Assembly: GCA_012519745.1 (NCBI GenBank)
Contig: JAAYPO010000037.1
Location: forward strand, 1 to 64,000
From: Clostridiaceae bacterium
GTDB taxonomy: Bacteria; Bacillota; Clostridia; Acetivibrionales; DTU013
DNA: 64,000 nucleotides
Direction: 5' to 3'
Under the pieces are notes generated by a model that saw nothing but the letters and a program-made list of their open reading frames with translations, did no database searches and was not told where the DNA came from. This document shows positions 9,435 to 17,253 of this stretch, piece after piece. The position numbers and the translations under genes are program-made. The stretch's first letter is position 1, and each line of letters starts with the position of its first letter.

Positions 9435-10328
9435 ATGTGGATTATCTTCGCGTTTTGTTCAGCGATATTTGCAGGACTTACAGCTATACTGTCCAAGATC
9501 GGCATCAAGAACACGGACTCCAATGTGGCTACGGCATTAAGGACCGTCGTAGTGCTTCTTTTTTCCTGGCTTATGGTGTTTATTGTCGGATCGCAGAATA
9601 CTATTTCCGAGATCAGCGCTCATACCCTACTGTTCCTGATATTGTCGGGACTTGCCACCGGAGCGTCCTGGCTGTGCTATTTCAAGGCGCTTCAGATCGG
9701 AGATATCAACAAGGTGACTCCCATCGACAAGTCAAGTACCGTTCTGACAATGCTGCTGGCCTTCATTTTTCTGGGCGAGGAGATAACTGTACTGAAAGCT
9801 GTTGCTATAGTACTGATCGGGGTCGGAACATATCTGATGATACAAAAAAAGGACGGTCAAAATGGTGACATCAGCACAGGGAAGACCAAGAACGGACGGA
9901 CATATAAAAGCAGTCTTTGGATCGTCTATGCCGCCGGGGCCGCAATATTTGCAAGCCTGACATCCATACTCGGCAAGGTAGGCATCGAAGGGATAGAGTC
10001 GAATCTTGGCACTGCCATCAGAACAATAGTGGTTCTAATCATGGCATGGGTTGTAGTGTTTATAACGAAGAAACAGGACACGATAAAGAACATCGATGCT
10101 AAAAGCTTAGTTTATCTGGTTTTATCCGGATTTGCTACAGGCGGTTCCTGGCTCTGCTACTACAGAGCTTTACAGGATGGACCCGCCAGCGTTGTGGTAC
10201 CCATCGATAAGATGAGCATTGCTGTCACCATAGCATTTTCATATCTCTTCCTGAAGGAAAAACTGGCGCCAAAAGCTATGGTGGGCCTGCTTCTGATAAT
10301 TACCGGCACTTTATCATTGCTGAGATAA
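9435..10328 (+). CDS. EamA/DMT-family transporter
   Basis: Drug/metabolite-type exporter of 297 residues with about ten membrane helices. It is built of two homologous EamA halves, shown by the paired motifs ATGASWLCYFKALQIGD and ATGGSWLCYYRALQDGP, each followed by a VxPIDK turn. GGGTG at 9424-9428 sits six bases before the ATG at 9435, so the in-frame ATG at 9405 is less likely. The next gene begins 29 bp later, suggesting co-transcription with the FMN enzyme. The substrate is unknown. Confidence 0.88.
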   Translation: MWIIFAFCSAIFAGLTAILSKIGIKNTDSNVATALRTVVVLLFSWLMVFIVGSQNTISEISAHTLLFLILSGLATGASWLCYFKALQIGDINKVTPIDKSSTVLTMLLAFIFLGEEITVLKAVAIVLIGVGTYLMIQKKDGQNGDISTGKTKNGRTYKSSLWIVYAAGAAIFASLTSILGKVGIEGIESNLGTAIRTIVVLIMAWVVVFITKKQDTIKNIDAKSLVYLVLSGFATGGSWLCYYRALQDGPASVVVPIDKMSIAVTIAFSYLFLKEKLAPKAMVGLLLIITGTLSLLR

Positions 10329-10357
10329 CTAAAAAAATGTACAAGGATGGGATATGT

Positions 10358-11260
10358 ATGAATCAAAATAACAAGCAGGAAATGAAAGCCGGAGATTCTA
10401 ACAGGATAACAAGGGAATACTTTGATTCGCTGCTGATAGAAATGAGGCATATGGATGCAGTGATACCGTCTACTGAGATCGAGCTTTATGGCGAATTGTT
10501 TTCTACACCAATTATGACCGCTGCACTTTCACATCTGGAAAACTGCCGTACTGATGGAGCAGTTGGGATGGCAAAGGGAGCACTGGCTGCCAACACATTG
10601 ATGTGGACAGGGATGGGTGAGGATGAGGAACTGGAAAAAATATCGGCAACAGGGGCAAAGGTTGTTAAAATAATTAAGCCTCATAGTGATAACAGTGTTA
10701 TTTTCAAAAAGATAGAGATAGCTGAAAAGCTTGGCGTAACAGCTCTCGGGATGGATATTGACCATGCCTTCAATAACAAAGGACAATATGATAATGTACT
10801 TGGACTGCCAATGTCTCCTAAAACATTTGATGAAATCAAAAGCTTTATTGAAGCTACGAAGCTGCCTTTCATAATAAAGGGTGTGCTTAGTGTGCAGGAT
10901 GCATTGAAATGCGTTGAAGCAGGAGCCAGGGGTATTGTTGTCTCACATCATCACGGTATTATGGATTACGCTCTTCCGCCGCTGATGATCCTGCCGGATA
11001 TTGTCAAGGCGGTGGATCAAAGGATGCCTGTCTTTGTTGATTGCGGTATTGCCAGCGGTTATGATGCATTCAAAGCACTGGCACTTGGCGCCTCAGCAGT
11101 TTGTGTCGGGCGGGCCTTGATGGGCCCTCTTGCCGAAGAGGGAGCTGAAGGGGTTCATAGAAAAATCACTGAGCTGACCCAGGAGCTTTCAGGTGTAATG
11201 GCGCGTACATGTTCAGCTGATATACACCATATAGACCCGTCTTTGATAAGAAGACTCTAA
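10358..11260 (+). CDS. FMN-dependent alpha-hydroxy-acid oxidizing family protein
   Basis: TIM-barrel flavoenzyme related to lactate and glycolate oxidases. Visible signatures are FIIKGVLSVQDALKCVEAGA, with the FMN-binding Lys, GIVVSHHHG, VFVDCGIASGYDAFKALALG and AVCVGRALMGP. The common SNHG-type active-site motif reads SHHHG here. The expected length for the family is about 350; this copy has 300 residues and a short N-terminus. AAGGATGGG precedes the ATG at 10358, although an ATG at 10337 is also in frame. It is probably co-transcribed with the upstream DMT transporter. Its substrate cannot be assigned. Confidence 0.85.
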   Translation: MNQNNKQEMKAGDSNRITREYFDSLLIEMRHMDAVIPSTEIELYGELFSTPIMTAALSHLENCRTDGAVGMAKGALAANTLMWTGMGEDEELEKISATGAKVVKIIKPHSDNSVIFKKIEIAEKLGVTALGMDIDHAFNNKGQYDNVLGLPMSPKTFDEIKSFIEATKLPFIIKGVLSVQDALKCVEAGARGIVVSHHHGIMDYALPPLMILPDIVKAVDQRMPVFVDCGIASGYDAFKALALGASAVCVGRALMGPLAEEGAEGVHRKITELTQELSGVMARTCSADIHHIDPSLIRRL

Positions 11261-11269
11261 TACAGAAGT

Positions 11270-12289
11270 TTATTGCTCATATATCTGTTTTATGACCTCT
11301 TCGATGCTTATGCCGTTGATGTTTATGTCGCGGACAGGCAGTATTTCAAGCAGTCTGGCGATTTCTGCCTTGACATCTGTCTTAGTTGCGTCGATGACGA
11401 CCTTGGCTGTAAAGGGATCGAAAAGCGCAGCATCCAGGTCTTTTATCTCCTCTTCCCTCACTTCTTTGGAGAATTTTAGTTCGATGACCTTTCTGTCGGC
11501 GAAATATGTGTGCAGCTTTTCGATAGAGCCGTCGTATACAAGGGTGCCCTTGTTTATGATGCTCACATTCCGGCAAAGGTCTTCGATATCGCCCATGTCA
11601 TGGGTCGTTACTATAAATGTGATGCCTTTGGTCCTGTTGACATCCTTTACGAATGTCCTGATCGCCTCCTTGGATATCATATCAAGGCCGATGGTCGGCT
11701 CGTCAAGGAATACTAGAGGCGGATGGTGAAGCATGGCAGCTACGAACTCGCATTTCATCCTCTCGCCCAGCGAGAGCTGTCTGACCGGCTTTTTGATGAC
11801 ATCCTCTATCTTGAGGACCTTTGAGAAATACTCCAGGTTATCCTTATAAAGCTGATCCGGTATTTCATACATTTTTTTATTGAGGGCAAAGGCATCCACA
11901 GGGGGGAGATCCCACCAAAGCTGAGATTTCTGCCCCAGAACGACTCCGATCCTTTTTACAAGGTCCTCTCTCTGAGTCCAGGGAGTGTAGCCCAGCACAT
12001 CCACAATGCCTTCAGATGGATACAGTATGCCTGAAAGAATTTTTATGGTGGTAGATTTTCCCGCTCCGTTAGGACCTATCAATCCACGGATCTCGCCCTT
12101 TTTCACAGTCAGGTTTATATCCTTCACAGCGTCTATATATATGGTGTTAGGCGCAAAAAGCGATTTGATCGATGAGAGAAGTCCTGACTTATCCCTTTGA
12201 TGGATCTTGAAGGTTTTTTTCAGATCCTTTACCGTTATTATGTTTTCTGTTTCATTATCCCTCATATTTGTACTCGTTTCTTCATTCAT
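11270..12289 (-). CDS. ABC-2 exporter ATP-binding protein (first system)
   Basis: ATPase of an ABC-2 type exporter, 339 residues. It shows Walker A GPNGAGKST, the Q-loop region VVLGQKSQLWWDLPP, the signature LSLGERMK, Walker B LVFLDEPTIGLD and the switch His in TTHDM. The C-terminal extension of about 100 residues is typical of this group. AGGAGG precedes the ATG at 12289 and lies inside the 3' end of the upstream permease gene. It is the last gene of a three-gene operon (permease, permease, ATPase). The window carries a close paralogue at 63068-64000. Confidence 0.93.
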   Translation of the reverse strand: MNEETSTNMRDNETENIITVKDLKKTFKIHQRDKSGLLSSIKSLFAPNTIYIDAVKDINLTVKKGEIRGLIGPNGAGKSTTIKILSGILYPSEGIVDVLGYTPWTQREDLVKRIGVVLGQKSQLWWDLPPVDAFALNKKMYEIPDQLYKDNLEYFSKVLKIEDVIKKPVRQLSLGERMKCEFVAAMLHHPPLVFLDEPTIGLDMISKEAIRTFVKDVNRTKGITFIVTTHDMGDIEDLCRNVSIINKGTLVYDGSIEKLHTYFADRKVIELKFSKEVREEEIKDLDAALFDPFTAKVVIDATKTDVKAEIARLLEILPVRDININGISIEEVIKQIYEQ

Positions 12290-12293
12290 AATT

Positions 12294-13088
12294 CTAGCCT
12301 CCTGCGCTTGAATACTTTTTCAGGCATATATTCCATAACTTCAGACTTCCGAGGAAAAACAGGACCGTGCATACCAGGCTGTAGATCATACTGACATCAA
12401 GTACCCCCAGCAGCACCTTCGATGGTATATAAGCCCATACTGCAAAGGGCACAAAAGTGGTGAATATAAACCTGAGAGCATTGGAATAGATATCTATCGG
12501 ATACTCTCCAAACCTGGAAAGAAAACCAAATATCTCATCCATTCTGCCCAGCCTGACAAGAACGATAACCATACATGAGAACAATACATTCAGCGACATT
12601 GAAAGTATCAGTCCGACTGCGATATATACCAGGAACAGCGCTATCTGGAAGAAACCGATGCCAAGCTGCATTTTTACCACCGAATAGACCGTAATGGCAA
12701 TTCCGGCCAATATAGACCCCGTACTGTTGAGGCTGAAGCCGCTGACAAGAATGATCCCTATTGGGGGGTAGGGCTTTAAAAGCAGTCTGTCAAGCTCGCC
12801 CCTCCAGATAAGATGGCTTATGAACCACTGGAGCTCGCCAAACAGCAAGCTTTGCAAGCCCAGAACGATCAGCAGGACCCCCTGGAACAGTATTATCTGG
12901 TCCAGATCCCATCCCGGAAAGCCCTTCGTCTGCGTGAATATCAGGTATTGGAGCAAAGGGCTGATGGAGGAGAAAACCAGTGCGATGATAGATGTCAGAA
13001 TAAAGTTGAACCTGTATTCCATCTGCTTTGCGATATTAAGCTTTGAATTCAGTATGAACAGGCCAAATAGCCTGAGTATCTTTTTCAT
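12294..13088 (-). CDS. ABC-2 family permease (first system, second permease)
   Basis: Membrane subunit of 264 residues with about six helices, resembling the ABC-2 permease group often labelled DUF990 (YhaP-like). It begins MKKILRLFGLFILNSKLNIAKQ, a typical amphipathic start, and contains the loop WFISHLIWRGELDRLLLKPY, shared in pattern with its partners. GGAGGTTAAGGG precedes the ATG. It lies three bases from the preceding permease and four from the following ATPase, so the operon is compact. The exported substrate is unknown. Confidence 0.88.
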   Translation of the reverse strand: MKKILRLFGLFILNSKLNIAKQMEYRFNFILTSIIALVFSSISPLLQYLIFTQTKGFPGWDLDQIILFQGVLLIVLGLQSLLFGELQWFISHLIWRGELDRLLLKPYPPIGIILVSGFSLNSTGSILAGIAITVYSVVKMQLGIGFFQIALFLVYIAVGLILSMSLNVLFSCMVIVLVRLGRMDEIFGFLSRFGEYPIDIYSNALRFIFTTFVPFAVWAYIPSKVLLGVLDVSMIYSLVCTVLFFLGSLKLWNICLKKYSSAGG

Positions 13089-13091
13089 CCC

Positions 13092-13895
13092 TTAACCTCC
13101 GGCCGAGCAGAACTTCTTTGTGACCGTTTTCCACATTATTTTGTATATTATGTATAGCACGACTATCCATAATAATTCCAGCAGAACTATCCTGAGCATC
13201 ATTTCCGGCGGCCTTATTGTCTCCTTGTTCAGGAAGAACTGGATGGGCCAATAGATGATATATTTGAAGGGCAGGAAATCCAGTATCCTGTTGAGCCAGT
13301 CGGGATAAAACTCCATTGGTATGATGGCACCGCCCGCTATGTATATGAACAGATCATTCAGCCAGATAATTGAGGTGTTGTTCTTTAGAGACATAGCTGT
13401 CAGGCCCAGGATGAAGGAAAACAGGTAATTGACCATGGAGGCCAGAAGGGCGATGGGTACATATTTTATAAAGGACAATGGCGTCAAAAAGTGCGGGAAC
13501 AGTATAAGGCTGTATATGACCATGCCCGGGAGGAAATCCATAAACTGTGCGATAATCCTGGATGCCACCGATTCGGCGAGCCTGAAGCGGAAGAACGGGT
13601 AAGGCCTGAGCAGATGCATTGCGAAGTCTCCTGACACTATATCCCGGGAGATATCATGGGCCACATTGTTCCAGATAAAGGCGTTGACTATGTTGAGAGA
13701 TATGGAGTACCATGCTATTTGCTCCAGAGTGTAGCCCTTTATCTCAGTGGTGTTATTGTATGTATATATGCTTGTGAAAAGTATGAGGTTTACGATCAGT
13801 AGTATGGGCTGGGTCAAAACGGACATGGCAAAGGTCCATCTGTAAACAAACAGCTGCTTGAAGGATACCTTCATTGATTCTATGAATTTACCCAT
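13092..13895 (-). CDS. ABC-2 family permease (first system, first permease)
   Basis: Membrane subunit of 267 residues with about six helices, including the loop SRDIVSGDFAMHLLRPYPFF that is conserved in this permease group. The frame is open back to 13952, but GAGGT just upstream of the ATG at 13895 and the usual family N-terminus (MGKFIESMKVSFKQLFVYR) favour that start. It is the first gene of the permease-permease-ATPase operon. Confidence 0.87.
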   Translation of the reverse strand: MGKFIESMKVSFKQLFVYRWTFAMSVLTQPILLIVNLILFTSIYTYNNTTEIKGYTLEQIAWYSISLNIVNAFIWNNVAHDISRDIVSGDFAMHLLRPYPFFRFRLAESVASRIIAQFMDFLPGMVIYSLILFPHFLTPLSFIKYVPIALLASMVNYLFSFILGLTAMSLKNNTSIIWLNDLFIYIAGGAIIPMEFYPDWLNRILDFLPFKYIIYWPIQFFLNKETIRPPEMMLRIVLLELLWIVVLYIIYKIMWKTVTKKFCSAGG

Positions 13896-14282
13896 GTCGA
13901 CCTCGCAATTTACTATAATATTCCATGATTTTAACACTTTTAACCAATCCAATCAATATAAAAAATAATTATATATATATTGCAGCCTCATCCGGCGCTG
14001 CGCCTGTTCAGAATTGCAGGCATAATTTGTGAATGCACAGCAATAAGGTATTTCGCTGGCAGCCGCTTTGGGGTAGAATAGAAGACGAAAAGAAATCGAC
14101 CAGTAATGAGGGTTGAAATGAAGCTGCTTTTTAATGACGGGTGAAAATTCACAAAACAGAAGCTGGGCACAGTGCCGGAAAGCCTGGATAAGAGTGATGT
14201 TAAGTGGTCCGGTGTGGATATCCCCCCACGATTGGCTGATATATGATGCAAATTAATAGAAACAATGGAAGGAGAGTCGGAC
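13896..14282. other. Intergenic region with a possible decayed coding relic
   Basis: Divergent spacer of about 390 bp. Most of it shows nothing definite. From 14118 a frame in phase with the serine hydrolase reads protein-like sequence (including VPESLDKSDVKWSGVDIPPR) interrupted by stops at 14142 and 14244. It may be a remnant of an unrelated gene or an old N-terminal extension. Confidence 0.35.
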
Positions 14283-15464
14283 ATGATTGGGAATAGCAGT
14301 GTCGAACTGGCCAGAAGAACGCTGAGAGAGGAGATCGATAATAAGGGCATAGCGGGGGGAAACCTGCTGGTTATCCATGAGGGGAAGGAGATTCTCTATC
14401 ATGAGGAAGGTTTTGCCGATATGGAGCAAAGACTCCCCATCAAAAGAGACACGATCTTCAGGCTCTACTCCATGACAAAGCCCATCACGGCAGCTGCCGT
14501 AATGATCCTTATGGAGCGCGGCAGGATAGATCTGTTTGAGCCGGTCGGAAAATTCCTAGAGGGATTCAGGGACCAGATGGTCCAAAAAAGCGATGGCAGC
14601 ATCGTGCCGGCCGAAAGGGAAGTGACCATAAAGGATCTGCTTTCCATGACCTCCGGCCTGGTATATGGAGGTGAAGACAAGGCCGGTCTGGACACGGGAG
14701 AGTTGTTAGGTGAAATAGACAACAGGCTGCTTGGTAAAAACCCAATGAGCACTCTTGAGGCCATGAACAGGCTTGGCAGGTGCACGCTTGCATATCAGCC
14801 GGGAGCCTACTGGATATATGGGACCTCGGCGGATGTTCTTGGGGCAGTGGTAGAAGTGGTCAGCGGCATGAGCTTTGGTGACTTTCTGCAAAAAGAGATA
14901 TTTGAGCCCCTTGGGATGCAGGATACCGGCTTCTGGGTGCCTGAGGATAAAAGGGCCCGCCTGGCAAAGGCATATGCAAGCGACGGCAAGGGGGGGCTGG
15001 TACATTATACAGGAAATAATCTTGGGATCATTAATGCTATGGACAGAAAGCCTGCGTTCGAATCGGGGGGAGCTGGTCTGGTTTCTACTATCGATGATTA
15101 TTCAAGGTTCGCCAAAATGCTTATGAATGAGGGGGAATTGGACGGCGCAAGGATACTGCGGCCAGGAACGGTCAAGCATATGACTTCAGCAACCTTGAGC
15201 GCGGTCCAGCAGCAAGGCTTTGATACATGGTTCTCACTGTGCGGGCACAGCTATGGCAATCTGATGCGTGTCATGACCGACTGCAGCAGGGCGGGGATAA
15301 TCGGCAGTCCCGGTGAATACGGATGGGACGGCTGGCTTGGTGCATACTTCTGCAACTGTCCAAAGGAAAAACTGACCATCCTTTTCATGATGCAAAAAAC
15401 CGACACAGGTACAACCCCGCTTGTACGGAAGCTGCGCAACATTATCCTCAGCTCATGCTGCTAA
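14283..15464 (+). CDS. Serine hydrolase, beta-lactamase class C-like
   Basis: Penicillin-binding-protein-fold hydrolase of 393 residues. The nucleophile motif SxxK is seen as SMTK in RLYSMTKPITAAAVMIL. The second motif is YGTS in place of the usual YxN. The C-terminal GEYGWDGWLGAYFCNCPKEK matches the end of this family. No signal peptide is present, so it is probably cytoplasmic, more an esterase or peptidase than a secreted beta-lactamase. GGAGAG precedes the ATG at 14283, so the ATG at 14265 is not used. It stands alone, 295 bp before the hydrogenase maturation operon. Confidence 0.88.
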   Translation: MIGNSSVELARRTLREEIDNKGIAGGNLLVIHEGKEILYHEEGFADMEQRLPIKRDTIFRLYSMTKPITAAAVMILMERGRIDLFEPVGKFLEGFRDQMVQKSDGSIVPAEREVTIKDLLSMTSGLVYGGEDKAGLDTGELLGEIDNRLLGKNPMSTLEAMNRLGRCTLAYQPGAYWIYGTSADVLGAVVEVVSGMSFGDFLQKEIFEPLGMQDTGFWVPEDKRARLAKAYASDGKGGLVHYTGNNLGIINAMDRKPAFESGGAGLVSTIDDYSRFAKMLMNEGELDGARILRPGTVKHMTSATLSAVQQQGFDTWFSLCGHSYGNLMRVMTDCSRAGIIGSPGEYGWDGWLGAYFCNCPKEKLTILFMMQKTDTGTTPLVRKLRNIILSSCC

Positions 15465-15514
15465 TAGCGAATTGTACATAGCATGTATTTATAATTAAAA
15501 TGCATCGGGCGACA

Positions 15515-15532
15515 TTGACAAAATATTATCAA
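15515..15532. promoter_or_regulatory. Rex-like operator over the hyd promoter
   Basis: TTGACAAAATATTATCAA is an imperfect dyad whose right half (TTATCAA) is the exact complement of the left half of two adhE operators. It overlaps the -35 box, a position suited to repression. It matches the Rex consensus less well than the adhE sites. Confidence 0.4.
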
Positions 15533-15543
15533 TATTGTACACT
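15515..15543 (+). promoter_or_regulatory. Promoter of the hydrogenase maturation operon
   Basis: TTGACA at 15515-15520, a 17-bp spacer, and TACACT at 15538-15543, predicting a start near 15550. The next start codon is at 15760, leaving a leader of about 210 nt. Confidence 0.65.
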
Positions 15544-15549
15544 TGTAAT

Positions 15550-15740
15550 TGAAGGCCGAGTCCCGAGAATCATCTTTGGACAAAGCAGCAAAAATCAGCA
15601 TCTGACGCCAAATACAGGGAAATAACGGAGCCTGCTCCGTTGAAATGCAGCAGAGGTCCCGGACCAATGCATTATGAGGCGAAAGGCACGCGGTATATAT
15701 TTCGGTAACGATATTATTGCGCCTTTCGGGGCGCTTTTTT
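15550..15740 (+). promoter_or_regulatory. Candidate riboswitch or attenuator leader of the hyd operon
   Basis: The predicted leader contains several local hairpins: CTTT-GGAC-AAAG near 15574, TCAG-CAT-CTGA near 15595, ACGGAG-CCTG-CTCCGT at about 15625-15640, and a nested TGCA...GGTC-CCG-GACC...TGCA at about 15646-15671. It ends with a terminator at 15719-15740. CGAAAGGC (15680-15687) is an exact complement of GCCTTTCG (15721-15728), which covers the left arm of that terminator, so mutually exclusive antiterminator and terminator folds are possible. I could not match it to a riboswitch class that I know. Confidence 0.6.
15719..15740 (+). terminator. Leader terminator just before the TM1266 gene
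   Basis: GCGCC (15719-15723) and GGCGC (15730-15734) form a GC-rich stem followed by six T residues, ending only six bases before the GGGAGG ribosome binding site at about 15746. This placement suits regulated premature termination. Confidence 0.75.
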
Positions 15741-15759
15741 ATTACGGGAGGATGGGCAA

Positions 15760-16026
15760 ATGGAAACAAGAGTTGCTATTATCGGGATCATAGTTGAGGA
15801 CAGCGAATCAGTTGAAAAGCTGAACAGCGTACTGCATGACTATGGAAAATACATTATTGGGAGAATGGGTATTCCCTATCGCGAAAGGGACATCAGCATA
15901 ATCAGTATTGCAGTCGATGCGCCAAATGATGTGATAAGCGCTCTTTCAGGGAAGCTCGGAAAGCTGCCGGGTGTAAGCACGAAAGCGGCTTATTCGAAAG
16001 TATCCTTCGAGTCAGAAACAGTATGA
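15760..16026 (+). CDS. TM1266 family iron-only hydrogenase system putative regulator
   Basis: Small protein of 88 residues of the TM1266 family, an ACT/NikR-like domain repeatedly found in [FeFe]-hydrogenase maturation operons and thought to be regulatory. The match is clear from the opening METRVAIIGIIVED, the middle YIIGRMGIPYRER and the end DVISALSGKLGKLPGV. It has no DNA-binding domain of its own. A strong GGGAGGATGGG precedes the ATG. It is the first gene of the cluster with hydE, hydG and hydF. Confidence 0.92.
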   Translation: METRVAIIGIIVEDSESVEKLNSVLHDYGKYIIGRMGIPYRERDISIISIAVDAPNDVISALSGKLGKLPGVSTKAAYSKVSFESETV

Positions 16027-16085
16027 AATGGCATACGTGAACAGGGCAAATAGCAGCAGAGATACAATAGATGTGGAAGCAGATG

Positions 16086-16114
16086 TAGAAGAGGTAAATA
16101 TAGAAGAGGTAAAT
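16086..16114 (+). repeat. Tandem 15-bp repeat carrying a duplicated ribosome binding site
   Basis: TAGAAGAGGTAAAT occurs at 16086-16099 and again at 16101-16114, so hydE has two copies of AGAGGT before its start. An overlapping 35-codon frame (16028-16135) is probably not a gene. Confidence 0.7.
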
Positions 16115-17159
16115 GATGAAGCAGCTAGCAGATAAACTATACACCACAGGCAGGTTGATGCCTGACGAGTATAAATCCCTGATAGAAGGCCGGAACAATG
16201 AGCTTTCAGAATATCTTTTTGAAAAGGCCAGAAGCATCAGGATCCGGAATTATGGACACGATGTCTATATAAGAGGTCTTATAGAGCTCTCAAATTACTG
16301 TAAAAACGACTGCCTATACTGCGGGATACGCAGAAGCAACAGTACTGCCCAACGGTACCGCCTCACAAAGGAGGAGATCCTGGAATGCTGCAATACCGGG
16401 TACGGTCTGGGTTTTCGGACCTTTGTGCTGCAGGGCGGCGAGGACGGACACTATACGGTTGATAAGATGACTGACCTCATCCGGTCAATAAAGGCTGCCT
16501 TCCCGGATTGTGCAGTTACCCTTTCCATAGGCGAAAGGAGCTATGATGCATACAAGGCATTCTTTGATGCCGGTGCCGACCGGTATCTGCTGCGCCATGA
16601 GACAGCAAACCCACAGCATTACAGCAGACTGCACCCGGCCTCGATGTCATTTGAAAGCAGAAAACAGTGCCTGTATGATTTGAAGAAAATCGGTTTTCAG
16701 GTTGGCTGCGGGTTCATGGTAGGCTCTCCGTTCCAGACCGTTGACCGTATTGTGGAAGATCTGATGTTTATTAAGGAATTGGAGCCCCACATGGTGGGTA
16801 TAGGACCATTCATACCGCACCATGAAACGCCGTTGGCGGGCTGTGAGCCCGGGACGCTGGAACTGACCCTGTATCTGCTTGCTATAATTAGGCTTATGCT
16901 GCCGGCTGTGCTGCTGCCGTCCACCACAGCACTGGGGACGATAGATCCCAAAGGACGGGAGCTTGGGATACTTGCAGGTGCAAATGTTGTTATGCCAAAT
17001 CTGTCACCTGTCAGCGTAAGGGAAAAGTATATGCTGTATGACAATAAAATCTGCACAGGGGATGAAGCGGCGGAATGCCGATACTGCCTTCAGAAGAGAG
17101 TGGAGAGTATCGGTTACCGTATTGCTGTATCCCGTGGAGACCATAAATCGATCCTTTAA
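16113..17159 (+). CDS. hydE: [FeFe]-hydrogenase maturation radical SAM protein HydE
   Basis: Radical SAM enzyme that helps build the dithiomethylamine-bridged diiron subcluster of [FeFe]-hydrogenase. The cluster motif is CKNDCLYC (Cys63, Cys67, Cys70), followed by GIRRSN and the SAM-binding region LQGGEDGHYTVDKM. Length of 348 residues fits the family. Adjacent ATG codons at 16113 and 16116 are both possible starts. It lies 86 bp after the TM1266 gene and 94 bp before hydG. No hydrogenase structural gene is in the window, so the target enzyme is encoded elsewhere. Confidence 0.96.
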   Translation: MMKQLADKLYTTGRLMPDEYKSLIEGRNNELSEYLFEKARSIRIRNYGHDVYIRGLIELSNYCKNDCLYCGIRRSNSTAQRYRLTKEEILECCNTGYGLGFRTFVLQGGEDGHYTVDKMTDLIRSIKAAFPDCAVTLSIGERSYDAYKAFFDAGADRYLLRHETANPQHYSRLHPASMSFESRKQCLYDLKKIGFQVGCGFMVGSPFQTVDRIVEDLMFIKELEPHMVGIGPFIPHHETPLAGCEPGTLELTLYLLAIIRLMLPAVLLPSTTALGTIDPKGRELGILAGANVVMPNLSPVSVREKYMLYDNKICTGDEAAECRYCLQKRVESIGYRIAVSRGDHKSIL

Positions 17160-17253
17160 GAAGTTTCTTTCTATCGGGATCCCATTACTGAAGGGAAAGC
17201 CGGTCCCGTCGAAGGCGGAGCTGCCTGACCCATTTTAAGAGAGGGGTTTTATC

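Noticed and set aside
15550-15740. Assignment of the hyd leader to a known class (cobalamin, Moco, c-di-GMP, SAM, TPP, FMN, lysine)
   Set aside because: I compared remembered consensus cores of these classes by eye and none fits well. A short AGGGAA similarity to cobalamin aptamers lacks the rest of the core.
16028-16135. 35-codon frame between the TM1266 gene and hydE
   Set aside because: It has no separate ribosome binding site and overlaps the hydE start. Its VEEVN/IEEVN repeat is simply the tandem DNA repeat translated.
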